41,849 nt of DNA from a virus. Where the stretch lies: the IMG/VR virus record IMGVR_UViG_3300007523_000002, positions 1 through 41,849 of that record; one strand, written 5' to 3'. A program made the translations under genes and the position numbers. Under the pieces are notes generated by a model that was given only the letters and a program-made list of their open reading frames with translations, had not been told where the DNA came from and made no database searches. The stretch's first letter is position 1, and every line of letters begins with the position of its first letter. Shown piece after piece: positions 28,315-37,304 of the stretch.

Positions 28315-30492
28315 TCAGATAATCCTAACCTTGCCGCTAAAGCTAGTTATCACACCGAAGCCGCCGAAAGACAACCTTACAAATCCACCACTGTCCGTAG
28401 ATGTAACCGTAAACCCACTCGCATCATCCCTGAAAATAGTATTGTTTGCGCTTACAACTCCAGCGATAACGGCAGTTGACGAGTGGATAACTACCATATC
28501 GAAGCGTACTGAGGATAGGTTTGGGTTCCATTTGATTTTAGTATTAACTGTCAGCGTCCCAGTGCCAACTCCCGTAACTGTGCAATAGGGTACAATTCCG
28601 CCGACATTAAAGCACTCACCTGTAAAGCTTAGTGGAACCACTTGGTTTCCCGATGAATCTGAATTATTCCGGAACCATTGGCTATTTAGGCCAACACCAA
28701 TATTAAAAATGGCATCGTTTCGCACGACTTTACATGAGGCGTTAATTGTCCAGCCTGCTGGATTATTTACCCATGATGCGTGGTTTAAGCTGCTAAGCAT
28801 TTGCTCGGGTAGATAAACCTCACAAGAACATCCTGCGCCAAGATTAACCGTTCCAGCAGCGGGCGAGAAGTAGTTTCCGTTTCCTAGCTTGCCGCCTGCC
28901 CACCCGTTCGCGTTAATTGCCACTGCGCCACTATCAAACCAGCAGTTATCTACTACTAAGTGCAAAAGGTTAGCGCCTGTGCCTACAATATGATTATCGT
29001 TATATTCAAAATATACACTATCTACGTTCATGTTATAGATAAAAGATTCTAGCTTTATGCCGGTTACGCAACCCTCTGCGCTGGCATTTGTAAGCAAGAT
29101 TGCCGCCACCCCACCGGAGAATTTAATGCCTATACCACGCTTTAATCCACCAGCGTCAACGCCACTTACATGTACGTCATTGAAGGTTATGGTATTGCAG
29201 TCAACGTCAAACCAAAGTATCGGAGTGGTCGCCGCCCTAGCGGACTGTAGCGGCCTACCTTGTATGCGAGTCAACCCGAGGTAGAAGCAGCTCTTGGCAT
29301 ATATAAACGTATCAATGGCTGTAGCGTAAAGGTCGGTCAAGGCACAGCCCTGAATAAAATTGAACAGCCTGATGCAGTTGCCAAAACCAGAAAAGACAAA
29401 TCCTTCTATCTTGGAGTTGTAGTGGATTGATTCAACCGACTGTGGAGGCAGGCCGAAGTTAGTTGCACCACCAGTTGATAAAGCGCCTGTGCCTGACTCA
29501 AAGCAAGTGTTTGCGCCCGAACCAATAAGCTTGGTGTGCTTTCCTCGGATAGTGATACCGGGCGAGTTAAATACTCCAGAACGCTGCGGGATAAATACGA
29601 CACTCCCCACCAGATACGGGCCAGAACTTTCAAACTCTACAATACCGCCGCCAGCGGGCACAGCATCTAACGCTCGCCGGATAGCCGGGGCGCAGTCAAC
29701 TATACCACCAGCAACAGCCCCAAAGTCCTCGACAGTAATTACTGCAAGTCCCTTACTTTTAGACGTGCGCTCTACTGCGCCAGTCTCGGAGCGAATCATT
29801 CCTACAACAGACGCGTCAACAAGAAAAGGGGTTGCGTTTTTTAGACCACTGCGCAATAAAGCGTCACCGACGTTTCTGAAAGTTGCAACCTCAACAGCGC
29901 CTACGCCAGTAGTGGTATAAGGTAGCACTGTGTTAGGAGCAGGCGCATAGAAGTTACCCAAATACTTAAATACTTGATCGTAACTTTGGAATACAATATC
30001 TGCGCGATAGTCACCTAAGTAGTAAGCTGTATTAAATGCCCCACTAGCTTGATACTGCCCTAATGATAACAGATCACCGGGTAGTACAGCCAATCCAGCA
30101 TTACCAATTACGTTACCATGTAAGTCTACATCAGCATAGTAATCTGTTGGGCCTTTACCCTCAAGGTACTCTTGTGCTAAGTTCAAAACTTGTGTAAAGT
30201 TCTCATCTACACTTTCTGCTTTAAATACAGCACCTGCATCAAAGTTGTGGTACATCCCTGCTAATGCAGATTGACGACGTACTAATACAACTGAAGCTAG
30301 TGCTACTGCGGGGGTAATACTTAGCAGTGTGTCGGATACCCAGTCCCATAGATAAGGTGTGCTCCCACCTACCCTATCCATCTCTACATCATTAATATAC
30401 AAATGAATGTCTGTACGCTCAATAAACTTAATACTCAGAGTAATGCTATTAAGCGTACCATTTGAAACTTCTTCTTGAATACTAAAACTCAT
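28315..30492 (-). CDS. Tail fibre / tailspike with T7-fibre N-terminus and pectate-lyase-like beta-helix
   Basis: A 725-residue receptor-binding protein. The first about 140 residues match the T7 gp17 N-terminal tail-attachment domain (ERTDIHLYINDVEMDRVGG; VLVRRQSALAGMYHNFDAGA; FTQVLNLAQEYLEG). From about 250 a right-handed beta-helix begins with the pectate-lyase_3 wording AVITVEDFGAVAGGIVDCAP and FESSGPYLVGSVVF. Repeated short strands follow to about 560, and the C-terminal 150 residues form a beta-rich tail. Depolymerase activity on host capsule or O-antigen is plausible. The body DNA (about 28320-29900) has a different base make-up from the 5' end, suggesting domain exchange. Confidence 0.9.
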   Translation of the reverse strand: MSFSIQEEVSNGTLNSITLSIKFIERTDIHLYINDVEMDRVGGSTPYLWDWVSDTLLSITPAVALASVVLVRRQSALAGMYHNFDAGAVFKAESVDENFTQVLNLAQEYLEGKGPTDYYADVDLHGNVIGNAGLAVLPGDLLSLGQYQASGAFNTAYYLGDYRADIVFQSYDQVFKYLGNFYAPAPNTVLPYTTTGVGAVEVATFRNVGDALLRSGLKNATPFLVDASVVGMIRSETGAVERTSKSKGLAVITVEDFGAVAGGIVDCAPAIRRALDAVPAGGGIVEFESSGPYLVGSVVFIPQRSGVFNSPGITIRGKHTKLIGSGANTCFESGTGALSTGGATNFGLPPQSVESIHYNSKIEGFVFSGFGNCIRLFNFIQGCALTDLYATAIDTFIYAKSCFYLGLTRIQGRPLQSARAATTPILWFDVDCNTITFNDVHVSGVDAGGLKRGIGIKFSGGVAAILLTNASAEGCVTGIKLESFIYNMNVDSVYFEYNDNHIVGTGANLLHLVVDNCWFDSGAVAINANGWAGGKLGNGNYFSPAAGTVNLGAGCSCEVYLPEQMLSSLNHASWVNNPAGWTINASCKVVRNDAIFNIGVGLNSQWFRNNSDSSGNQVVPLSFTGECFNVGGIVPYCTVTGVGTGTLTVNTKIKWNPNLSSVRFDMVVIHSSTAVIAGVVSANNTIFRDDASGFTVTSTDSGGFVRLSFGGFGVITSFSGKVRII

Positions 30493-30500
30493 GGAATCTC

Positions 30501-32813
30501 CTATTCTTTATTTAATGCATCCAGCAAAACAACTGGGGCACTGATAGCGGCACCGGGAATTTGTGTCATAGCACCTACAGCATCCCCTTCACTAATAGCT
30601 TTACCTAAAGCACCCACCGCATTTGGCAATGCAAATACATTAGGTGTATTACCTACTTGACCCTGATTTAACATACCAAACATATAACCAGTATAACCCA
30701 TTACAGGTGAAATAAGTACAGCACGTGAAGCGAGGTCTTCATCCCAAGTCTTACCATCCATAACATTAGCAGCAGCAGCTACAACAGTAGCCAGTGAAGC
30801 TTGATACGCCATAGTAATAGCTACACCAGACACACCATCTGCACGATAGCTCTGACGTAGAATCTTCTGATTAGCAGCAGCACTAAAAGAGAAGAATGGG
30901 AATAGAATTTTACCTGTGGTGCTATAACGCATTAATGCTGGAGTTTCCCCGCGTTTAAGCATAAGAGACATATTGTCAACATCGTGAATTAGCACTGAGG
31001 TAAGGTAATCAGATAAATCCTGATCCCATTTGTCAGTATAAAGACCATGTGTATTAATCTCTTTGCTTATCTTATCCTGTACAGCCTTAGGCACGCTTAG
31101 GCTATTCATGTACTCTTCAGAACTCTTAACACCCTTAGCTAAATCATTAAGCATATCAGCTTGAATGTTAGTAATTAGTTTAATGTGGTTACGTCGGAGT
31201 ATTTCAGAACCGTTAATAAAGCGTACAGTCTGCCCAGCCGTTTGTGCCCACTCATGCCCTAAACCAACAGGGGACACAAAGTTATCTTCCATGCGACTAA
31301 TAACACTGTACATTCTACCTGCACCAGTTAACCGACTATTAATAACATCAGTAATAGTACGAGCTGCTGTAACATCCATTGGTGTAGTACTTAGTGCCCC
31401 TTTAAAAGCAGGTATAAAGTTCTTAGCTACAGTCATAAAGCCATGGCGTTGTATTGTACGAGAGTAATCAATAAAGTTGTACAAACCGGAACGCTTCAGA
31501 AACAAAGCATTAGCCGCTACTTGTCCTGTACGCATCCAATCACCAAGGGCTTCACCTGTAGGGCGGTGCAGTAGATCATTCTTGATATTATCCAAGAACT
31601 CTTTTACTTCATTGTACTTAGTAGGATCACCTTCATACTGTTTAGCAATAGCAGCAAACTCCGAAGTCAATTCATCAGATGAAGTAATACCTTTCTTAGC
31701 TAATCCAATACGAGCACTAGCATTAAGGTTATAGGATTCAAGGATACGCTGCATACTTGTGTCTAGTACATCCCCAAGAGAAAACATAGCACCATCATCA
31801 TGCTGGTACTGACGAGCTACATCAAAACTCATACGAGTCTTAGTGTTTGCTTGCTTGCCAACAGACTCCAGCTTAGGTGTTAGTTGCGCGCGTAGTGTTG
31901 CAATCACACTAGGATCAGTAATCTCTGCTTCAAGCATACGCACTACTTCTTGCATACTCACACCCTTTAGAGGTGCACCGGGTTCCATACTAATCTTATC
32001 TCGTTGAGTCTTCAGAAAAGTACGCCCTACTTGCTCGGCATTTAAACCTGCTTTCTGAAGTCCCGGATAGTTCTCTATAATCTGAGCACCAAAGGCACGG
32101 GCATACGATAGATTCATTGCTGGGTTGTTACGCGTCTTAGATACCAGCTTATGGTAATTCCAATTCTGAGGTACATAATTATCAGATGCAGTAATACTAC
32201 CTACATCCTCACCAGCACGTGAACGTCGTTCTAGACTACGCTTAGCAAAGCCAGAGTTACGATAGGAGTCCGCTAACTCTTGTACAGCAGGTACTGGATG
32301 TGGTCCGAGTGTCTCCCCCTTAAGTTCAAGATAGTAGGATTGATTCAAGTACTTCATGGTCTCATCTTCAAGATTACCTCGTTTAGCCATACCCTCTTTA
32401 CGGGAAGGTGGCCACAAGATTTGCTTTAAAGTACTCATACCACTGTGCTTATCTAAAGTGTCATAGAATAAACGTAATTCTTCATCACCAGCAATCTTTG
32501 CAGCATAGGCATATGAGTCAGCACTATCACCAATGTTATCTACTGAGTTAGTGAAGTACTTGTTAGCTACATCCTTACCAGCTATAGATGACAACTCATC
32601 GTGGATACTAAGCTGTTTAGTTATACCACCCTTGAACTCTTCCCATACACCCTTACTTTGATCCATAACACCACGTACACTTAAAGGCTTCTTAGGTAGT
32701 ACAGGAGCTACATATCCGGGAACCAGCGTAGGATTCAAGACAGTAGCAGGTACAAATGGTTTAGGTTTTACTGGGGCAACACCCCGTACTATTGTTTGGA
32801 TTACACTGGCCAT
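30501..32813 (-). CDS. Internal virion protein, T7 gp16-like C-terminal part (ejection protein)
   Basis: A 770-residue protein. The Pro-rich start (residues 10-45) is followed by a long helical body. The end has features of the T7 gp16 C-terminal region: DNMSLMLKRGETPALMRYS, then ILFPFFSFSAAANQKILRQS and small-residue hydrophobic segments. Such proteins are ejected into the cell and help form a channel across the envelope. No lytic transglycosylase domain is visible in this or the previous gene. It overlaps the preceding stop (TAATG). Confidence 0.8.
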   Translation of the reverse strand: MASVIQTIVRGVAPVKPKPFVPATVLNPTLVPGYVAPVLPKKPLSVRGVMDQSKGVWEEFKGGITKQLSIHDELSSIAGKDVANKYFTNSVDNIGDSADSYAYAAKIAGDEELRLFYDTLDKHSGMSTLKQILWPPSRKEGMAKRGNLEDETMKYLNQSYYLELKGETLGPHPVPAVQELADSYRNSGFAKRSLERRSRAGEDVGSITASDNYVPQNWNYHKLVSKTRNNPAMNLSYARAFGAQIIENYPGLQKAGLNAEQVGRTFLKTQRDKISMEPGAPLKGVSMQEVVRMLEAEITDPSVIATLRAQLTPKLESVGKQANTKTRMSFDVARQYQHDDGAMFSLGDVLDTSMQRILESYNLNASARIGLAKKGITSSDELTSEFAAIAKQYEGDPTKYNEVKEFLDNIKNDLLHRPTGEALGDWMRTGQVAANALFLKRSGLYNFIDYSRTIQRHGFMTVAKNFIPAFKGALSTTPMDVTAARTITDVINSRLTGAGRMYSVISRMEDNFVSPVGLGHEWAQTAGQTVRFINGSEILRRNHIKLITNIQADMLNDLAKGVKSSEEYMNSLSVPKAVQDKISKEINTHGLYTDKWDQDLSDYLTSVLIHDVDNMSLMLKRGETPALMRYSTTGKILFPFFSFSAAANQKILRQSYRADGVSGVAITMAYQASLATVVAAAANVMDGKTWDEDLASRAVLISPVMGYTGYMFGMLNQGQVGNTPNVFALPNAVGALGKAISEGDAVGAMTQIPGAAISAPVVLLDALNKE

Positions 32814-33736
32814 TATTTACCCTTCTTTGATTTAGGAGGCACTACAGGCACCTTAGGCGCTACGGAATCGGCACCCCGGTTGATTACCAAGGGTGCTGGC
32901 TCAGCTACCACTATAGGCGGTGCTGGAGCTGCTACAGGCATTTGAACGTCTACCTGTGAGGCTGTAATAAACTCATCCTCTAGGTCGAAGCGGTTGCTGC
33001 TCTGTGGGTTGAACTGGGCAGCCGACGGCCTAGGCGCGTCAGGTAGTTTACCCATCATACCAGCAGCTCCACTTATAAGGGTGTGCAGTACCATCTCTTC
33101 TGTGGTGTACGGTGTACGCCACTCTGCGGCCTTGTATGAGCCGTAAGTGCTACCTGCTACCGCTACACCACCTGACGCCCTAGCGGCCTTAGTACCTGCA
33201 CCTAGTGCTCTAGCACCTGACATAGCTACACCACCTAAAACAATATCGTAGTCTACAACAGCACCCACGATACCTGCACCAATGTTCTGGGCCATAGCAT
33301 TATTACGTTCTTGCTTTTGTTCCAGTTGCCATTTACGGTAACTTAAATCACCTAAGTTGACTGCTCGACTCAAGTACGCTACATCTACTTCTTTAAATTG
33401 ATAGCCGGCTTCACCTTGCATATCTTTAATAGCTTGTTGTATGTTATCACCGGGTTGAAACTCAAAGGTTGGTGTGTCATTAGCTAAGAGCATAATGCCC
33501 CAAGCAGTTGTAGTTAAACCTGCAAACAAACCTTCTGCTTTACTGTACTGCGGTGGACTTGTAGCCTGTGGTGCAGACTTCAAATCTGTAAATTCTGGGC
33601 CGGGTAATAAACCTGTGTTACTACCTATATCAATAGGTGCATCAGGTGGGCCAACGTAACGAGGGGTACTGCTATTTGGTATTACAAAGCTAGGTGCCTC
33701 ACCAGAGGGACTAGCTATACTAATTTCATCTGGCAT
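32813..33736 (-). CDS. Internal virion protein, gp16-like N-terminal part or gp37-type core protein
   Basis: A 307-residue protein from the ATG at 33736, which has AAGGTG 6 bases upstream. The N-terminal 75 residues are Pro/Ser-rich. Small-residue hydrophobic segments lie at about 70-85 (GLTTTAWGIMLL) and 150-205 (IGAGIVGAVVDYDIVLGG, ALGAGTKAARASGG), and the C-terminus is Pro/Val-rich with a basic end (KVPVVPPKSKKGK). The tight coupling to the next gene suggests that together they equal the single T7 gp16, or phiKMV gp36/gp37. Function by position only. Confidence 0.68.
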   Translation of the reverse strand: MPDEISIASPSGEAPSFVIPNSSTPRYVGPPDAPIDIGSNTGLLPGPEFTDLKSAPQATSPPQYSKAEGLFAGLTTTAWGIMLLANDTPTFEFQPGDNIQQAIKDMQGEAGYQFKEVDVAYLSRAVNLGDLSYRKWQLEQKQERNNAMAQNIGAGIVGAVVDYDIVLGGVAMSGARALGAGTKAARASGGVAVAGSTYGSYKAAEWRTPYTTEEMVLHTLISGAAGMMGKLPDAPRPSAAQFNPQSSNRFDLEDEFITASQVDVQMPVAAPAPPIVVAEPAPLVINRGADSVAPKVPVVPPKSKKGK

Positions 33737-33752
33737 ACAGTGCACCTTAAAG

Positions 33753-33782
33753 ATAGTACAGGCACACGAAGTCCTGTACTAT
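33753..33782 (-). other. Stem-loop upstream of the gp16-like genes
   Basis: Perfect 10-bp inverted repeat ATAGTACAGG / CCTGTACTAT with a 10-base loop, 17 bases before the ATG at 33736. No U-run follows. It may be a processing or stabilising hairpin. Confidence 0.65.
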
Positions 33783-33790
33783 TGTCCAAC

Positions 33791-33931
33791 TTAATAGAAG
33801 TCGAGTGACTCCCTTAACATCTGTTTGCGTGATGCTTGTGCCATACTGTAGAACTTTTGTTTTTCTAGCATAGCCATTGCATCGCGTTTACCTGCATCAC
33901 CACCCCTAGCTAATTGCATAATAGTAGTCAT
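33791..33931 (-). CDS. 46-residue basic protein between internal virion genes
   Basis: ATG at 33929-33931, five bases after the upstream stop; TAA at 33791-33793. The product is Met/Lys/Gln-rich and helical (MTTIMQLARGGDAGKRDAMA, then KQKFYSMAQASRKQMLRES). It fills a gap of 190 bases among virion genes and is probably a small structural or ejected protein. There is no strong ribosome site, so translation may be coupled. Confidence 0.62.
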   Translation of the reverse strand: MTTIMQLARGGDAGKRDAMAMLEKQKFYSMAQASRKQMLRESLDFY

Positions 33932-33936
33932 AGTAT

Positions 33937-36621
33937 TTAAACCACCACACCACCATGATACAGAGCATCTGCCATAGCTACGTACTGCTTGGTGTAATCT
34001 CTATAACCAGCACCAGTAAGGTCCATAGACCTTAACTGTACATCGTTGTCTACAGGGAACCCAGCAGCTCGGATAGCTGGCATAAGGGGTGCGTGATACT
34101 TCTCTTGAAACTCATCCCATAGTAGTTGGGTTTCGGCATTAGATGGATCAGAGGCTAATGCAATGTATCGCGCTGCCTTCTCTTCACCCAATGTACCAAC
34201 TAGAGTATTGTACTGTACACTGTTACCAATTAAGTACTCACCCTTAGACCATTCAACCTCACGACCATTGGCATCTTTCTTGATAGCGTTAGGTTTACTT
34301 AGTTGATCGAAGTACCCTTCATATTTAATCATGCTTTCTAGAATGGATTGCTTAACTAAGTTGTTGGGAAAACTACCTTTGTTCTCTTGGATAGTTACTT
34401 CAGTAGTTGCACCCACACGACCATTTAAAGTAACCCCCCGTACCCCTTGCATAATCGTGCGCTCTGGAGTTTCTTGAGGTGCAGCAAATGGAAGCATATC
34501 TGAACGGTCGTACATCATCTGCTGACCTACAGGATTACCGGAGTCATCAAGTGCTTGCATAAGTAAGTTACCACCTACAAATTTAGCATACACATTTTCA
34601 GGCTCAACACCTGTCATATACATACCAAATAACTGAGGATCAATCTTACCTACATCTTGAATGAAACGATCTTTCATGGTATCTACTAAGGTACCTACTT
34701 GTGTACCAGACATGTAAATAGGACGACCTTGACTGTCAGTAGTACTTAGTGTTTTGTACATGTCTTTAGGTACAGCCATAATACCATCACGTGTGCGAAC
34801 TGCAAGATCAGTCTTTAAAGCTGCTCGAATAGCACCATCACCATCCTGATACAAGTGACCTGCACCCATAACACTAGATTGCTCTTGTGCTAACAACACA
34901 TTAATATCATCAAAGTACCGGGTCTGTATACTGTCATGTCGCTGGTGCCTTGCATTAGCACTTGTACTATTACCCTCACGTTGCATACCAAAAACAGATA
35001 TGTTATCTTCAGCATCTTCAATAGTAATCCTAGCTCTATTGAAATCACTAGACTTACCCTTTTTAATGTTATCATACAGTGTCTTGAACTCAGTAGCACT
35101 TTCAGACACACCTAAGGAAGAGTGGTCTTTAAGTAGTACACCAACAGCTAGGCGTTTGTACGGATCAGTTACACTATTCAGGAGCGCATCTTGTTTATGG
35201 GCGGACCCCTCTGCACCAAATTGATACCACAATGATTTAACTGCATCCAAAGAAGAGGATTGAGTACCACTTGCATTTTCAAGTACTTCCACGTCACCAC
35301 TAGATAAAGCACTAACAACTGGGTCCATAGCTAACTTAGCAGCAGCTTCCATCAGTACGTTGTTATTCCGTGCGGTAGCTTCTTGCATTAAGAAAGGTAC
35401 TACTACATTAGGATTTTTACCGTACTTATTGATAGCATCTGAAATTAGAAAAGTACTCTGTTCCTTCAAAGACTTACCGGCATTAGCAACATCCCAACTG
35501 TCACCGTATTGGAACAGGGTGTTCTTACCACCACCTTGGTTGGCAGCAGCAAGCATAGCATAATGCGCTTTCTCTATCTCCCCGAACTGAGCTGGTGTTG
35601 CACGGTGTTCAGCCAATGCCATAGCAGTATTAGTTAAGTTCTTATAGCTTGCATCAGTATTCCATACACCTTGAATATCACCTTGGCTTTTCAAAGCTCT
35701 TGATGTACTCACACGTTGGACATGCATCTGGTCATTGAACTGTACACGTACAGTGTCCAAAGACTTATAGATACTAGCCTTAATGTCAGAAGGCATATTA
35801 TCAGTGTTAGGGCTATGCATAAAAGCAAGGGCACCATTAAGACGCTGGTAATCAAGTTCTGAACCGGGTACAATACGCTGGGACCACTGAGACAAACCAG
35901 CAGCCAAGTTCTTAGCTGCTATCTCAGCACCACCTACTTCATCATAGGATTCACCTTTAGCAACAAGAGAGTTCCAAGCAGCAGCCATAGTTTGAGCAGC
36001 ACCGCCTGTATCCAAAGTGTTAGATAATTGTGTAACCATACCAGCAGAACTATTAGCCATTTCTTTATTGAACAGAGCTTCTGTGCGTTGTTCTAGTTTA
36101 GCTTGATAAGCCTTCTGGGCAACTACAGTGTACTCTACAACTTCATCAAGAGCAGCATCGCGAGCTTTACCCGTTAGGCCGTACTCTGTAATCTTGTTAT
36201 TCAGAGCAGCTAAGTTAGGTTTAACCTTTTGAGTAAACTGTTCAATAGATTCACCCTTATCAATACTTTTAGCTGCTTGTGCGGAAATACCCTGCTGTGT
36301 CTTCAACTGATCTTCCGAGAAGTCGTGGTACTTCACACCTTGACCATAAGAGTCACGTGTTAACCAACTACTCTCTTGGATAAGGCGAGCACTCTCAGTT
36401 ACAGTGTTATCTATGCTAGCTCGATCTGCTTGTCCTTGTAGGAAAGCATTTTCATTAGCTGTTTGCATAATACCATTAACAATCTTAGCTGCTATAGGTA
36501 GGACTTCTTTGGCTACGTTGAAAGTGCTAGCATAACTAGGACTTACTTCCGCGCCGCTGAAGCCACTTGTCTGACCTACTAACGGACCAAGGATATTCTG
36601 TGTTTGTATATTGCGTTCCAT
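33937..36621 (-). CDS. Large internal virion protein (T7 gp15 positional homologue), possible lysozyme-like C-terminal domain
   Basis: An 894-residue helical core protein in the place of T7 gp15 (747 residues). It is rich in helices with few hydrophobic runs (residues 60-600). The last about 130 residues differ: ESMIKYEGYFDQLSKPNAIK, then GEYLIGNSVQYNTLVG and LLWDEFQEKYHAPLMPAIRA. An E-G-Y...G-x-Y-L-I-G pattern is reminiscent of T4-type lysozymes (Glu, then Asp/Thr), and the gp16-like genes appear to lack a wall-cutting domain, so this could be the virion lysozyme. That part is a weak guess; the internal-virion role is firm by synteny. Confidence 0.82.
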   Translation of the reverse strand: MERNIQTQNILGPLVGQTSGFSGAEVSPSYASTFNVAKEVLPIAAKIVNGIMQTANENAFLQGQADRASIDNTVTESARLIQESSWLTRDSYGQGVKYHDFSEDQLKTQQGISAQAAKSIDKGESIEQFTQKVKPNLAALNNKITEYGLTGKARDAALDEVVEYTVVAQKAYQAKLEQRTEALFNKEMANSSAGMVTQLSNTLDTGGAAQTMAAAWNSLVAKGESYDEVGGAEIAAKNLAAGLSQWSQRIVPGSELDYQRLNGALAFMHSPNTDNMPSDIKASIYKSLDTVRVQFNDQMHVQRVSTSRALKSQGDIQGVWNTDASYKNLTNTAMALAEHRATPAQFGEIEKAHYAMLAAANQGGGKNTLFQYGDSWDVANAGKSLKEQSTFLISDAINKYGKNPNVVVPFLMQEATARNNNVLMEAAAKLAMDPVVSALSSGDVEVLENASGTQSSSLDAVKSLWYQFGAEGSAHKQDALLNSVTDPYKRLAVGVLLKDHSSLGVSESATEFKTLYDNIKKGKSSDFNRARITIEDAEDNISVFGMQREGNSTSANARHQRHDSIQTRYFDDINVLLAQEQSSVMGAGHLYQDGDGAIRAALKTDLAVRTRDGIMAVPKDMYKTLSTTDSQGRPIYMSGTQVGTLVDTMKDRFIQDVGKIDPQLFGMYMTGVEPENVYAKFVGGNLLMQALDDSGNPVGQQMMYDRSDMLPFAAPQETPERTIMQGVRGVTLNGRVGATTEVTIQENKGSFPNNLVKQSILESMIKYEGYFDQLSKPNAIKKDANGREVEWSKGEYLIGNSVQYNTLVGTLGEEKAARYIALASDPSNAETQLLWDEFQEKYHAPLMPAIRAAGFPVDNDVQLRSMDLTGAGYRDYTKQYVAMADALYHGGVVV

Positions 36622-36623
36622 AC

Positions 36624-37295
36624 TTATCTCCCCGGACCAATGCCAGACTTATAACCTGTTTTACTGTATGTACCAACCATAGAGCTAGCGTTGTTACCTT
36701 TAGGTGCACCACCTTTAAAAGCACCACTAGACCATAAACTACCACCAGTCTCTGCTAAACCTAGAACACCAGCCCACATATCTTTTTGAGATGTATCCTG
36801 CGATTTAGATTGTTCAATCATAGACCGTGTACTGAGGAAGCTTTTGTTAAATGCACTATCTAACTGTACACCTTGATTATCTAATGTGTACTCTAGATTT
36901 CTAAATGCTTGTGCTTTTGCATTATCTCGTTGTGCATCAGCATCAGTATACGCTGCTAGAGCACTCGCCCCAATAACGTCAGCCGCAGAAGTCTGCACAG
37001 AGATATCAGCTTTGATTTGCCCAGAAGTGCGTTTGATATAGTTGATAGCTTCAGCAGTATTCAGTATCTCCATGGTACGTGCACGGCGAGTTTCACCGTG
37101 TACACGTGCCATTTCCTTACGCATTAATTCTGCTTGTGCTTCAATAGCCTTAGCTCTTTGCTTCTCAACTTTTGCACCTTGAGAGTCACCTATGAAGTAA
37201 CCTGCTACCCCACCAATGGCAGCTCCCCACGGGCCAAACGCCATGCCCATAGATGCGCCAGCAGCAGCACCGCTCATCCCGCCGGAACTTACCAT
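36624..37295 (-). CDS. Internal virion protein (T7 gp14-like)
   Basis: A 223-residue protein in the place of T7 gp14 (196 residues). The N-terminus has a glycine-rich membrane-active stretch (residues 5-35: SGAAAGASMGMAFGPWGAAI and GGVAGYFIG), followed by a long helix (AKAIEAQAELMRKEMARVHG). The C-terminal 40 residues are Gly/Ser-rich and likely flexible. In T7 this protein is ejected into the outer membrane. It starts 9 bases after tail tubular B ends, with AGGAG upstream. Confidence 0.85.
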   Translation of the reverse strand: MVSSGGMSGAAAGASMGMAFGPWGAAIGGVAGYFIGDSQGAKVEKQRAKAIEAQAELMRKEMARVHGETRRARTMEILNTAEAINYIKRTSGQIKADISVQTSAADVIGASALAAYTDADAQRDNAKAQAFRNLEYTLDNQGVQLDSAFNKSFLSTRSMIEQSKSQDTSQKDMWAGVLGLAETGGSLWSSGAFKGGAPKGNNASSMVGTYSKTGYKSGIGPGR

Positions 37296-37304
37296 AATAA
37301 CTCC

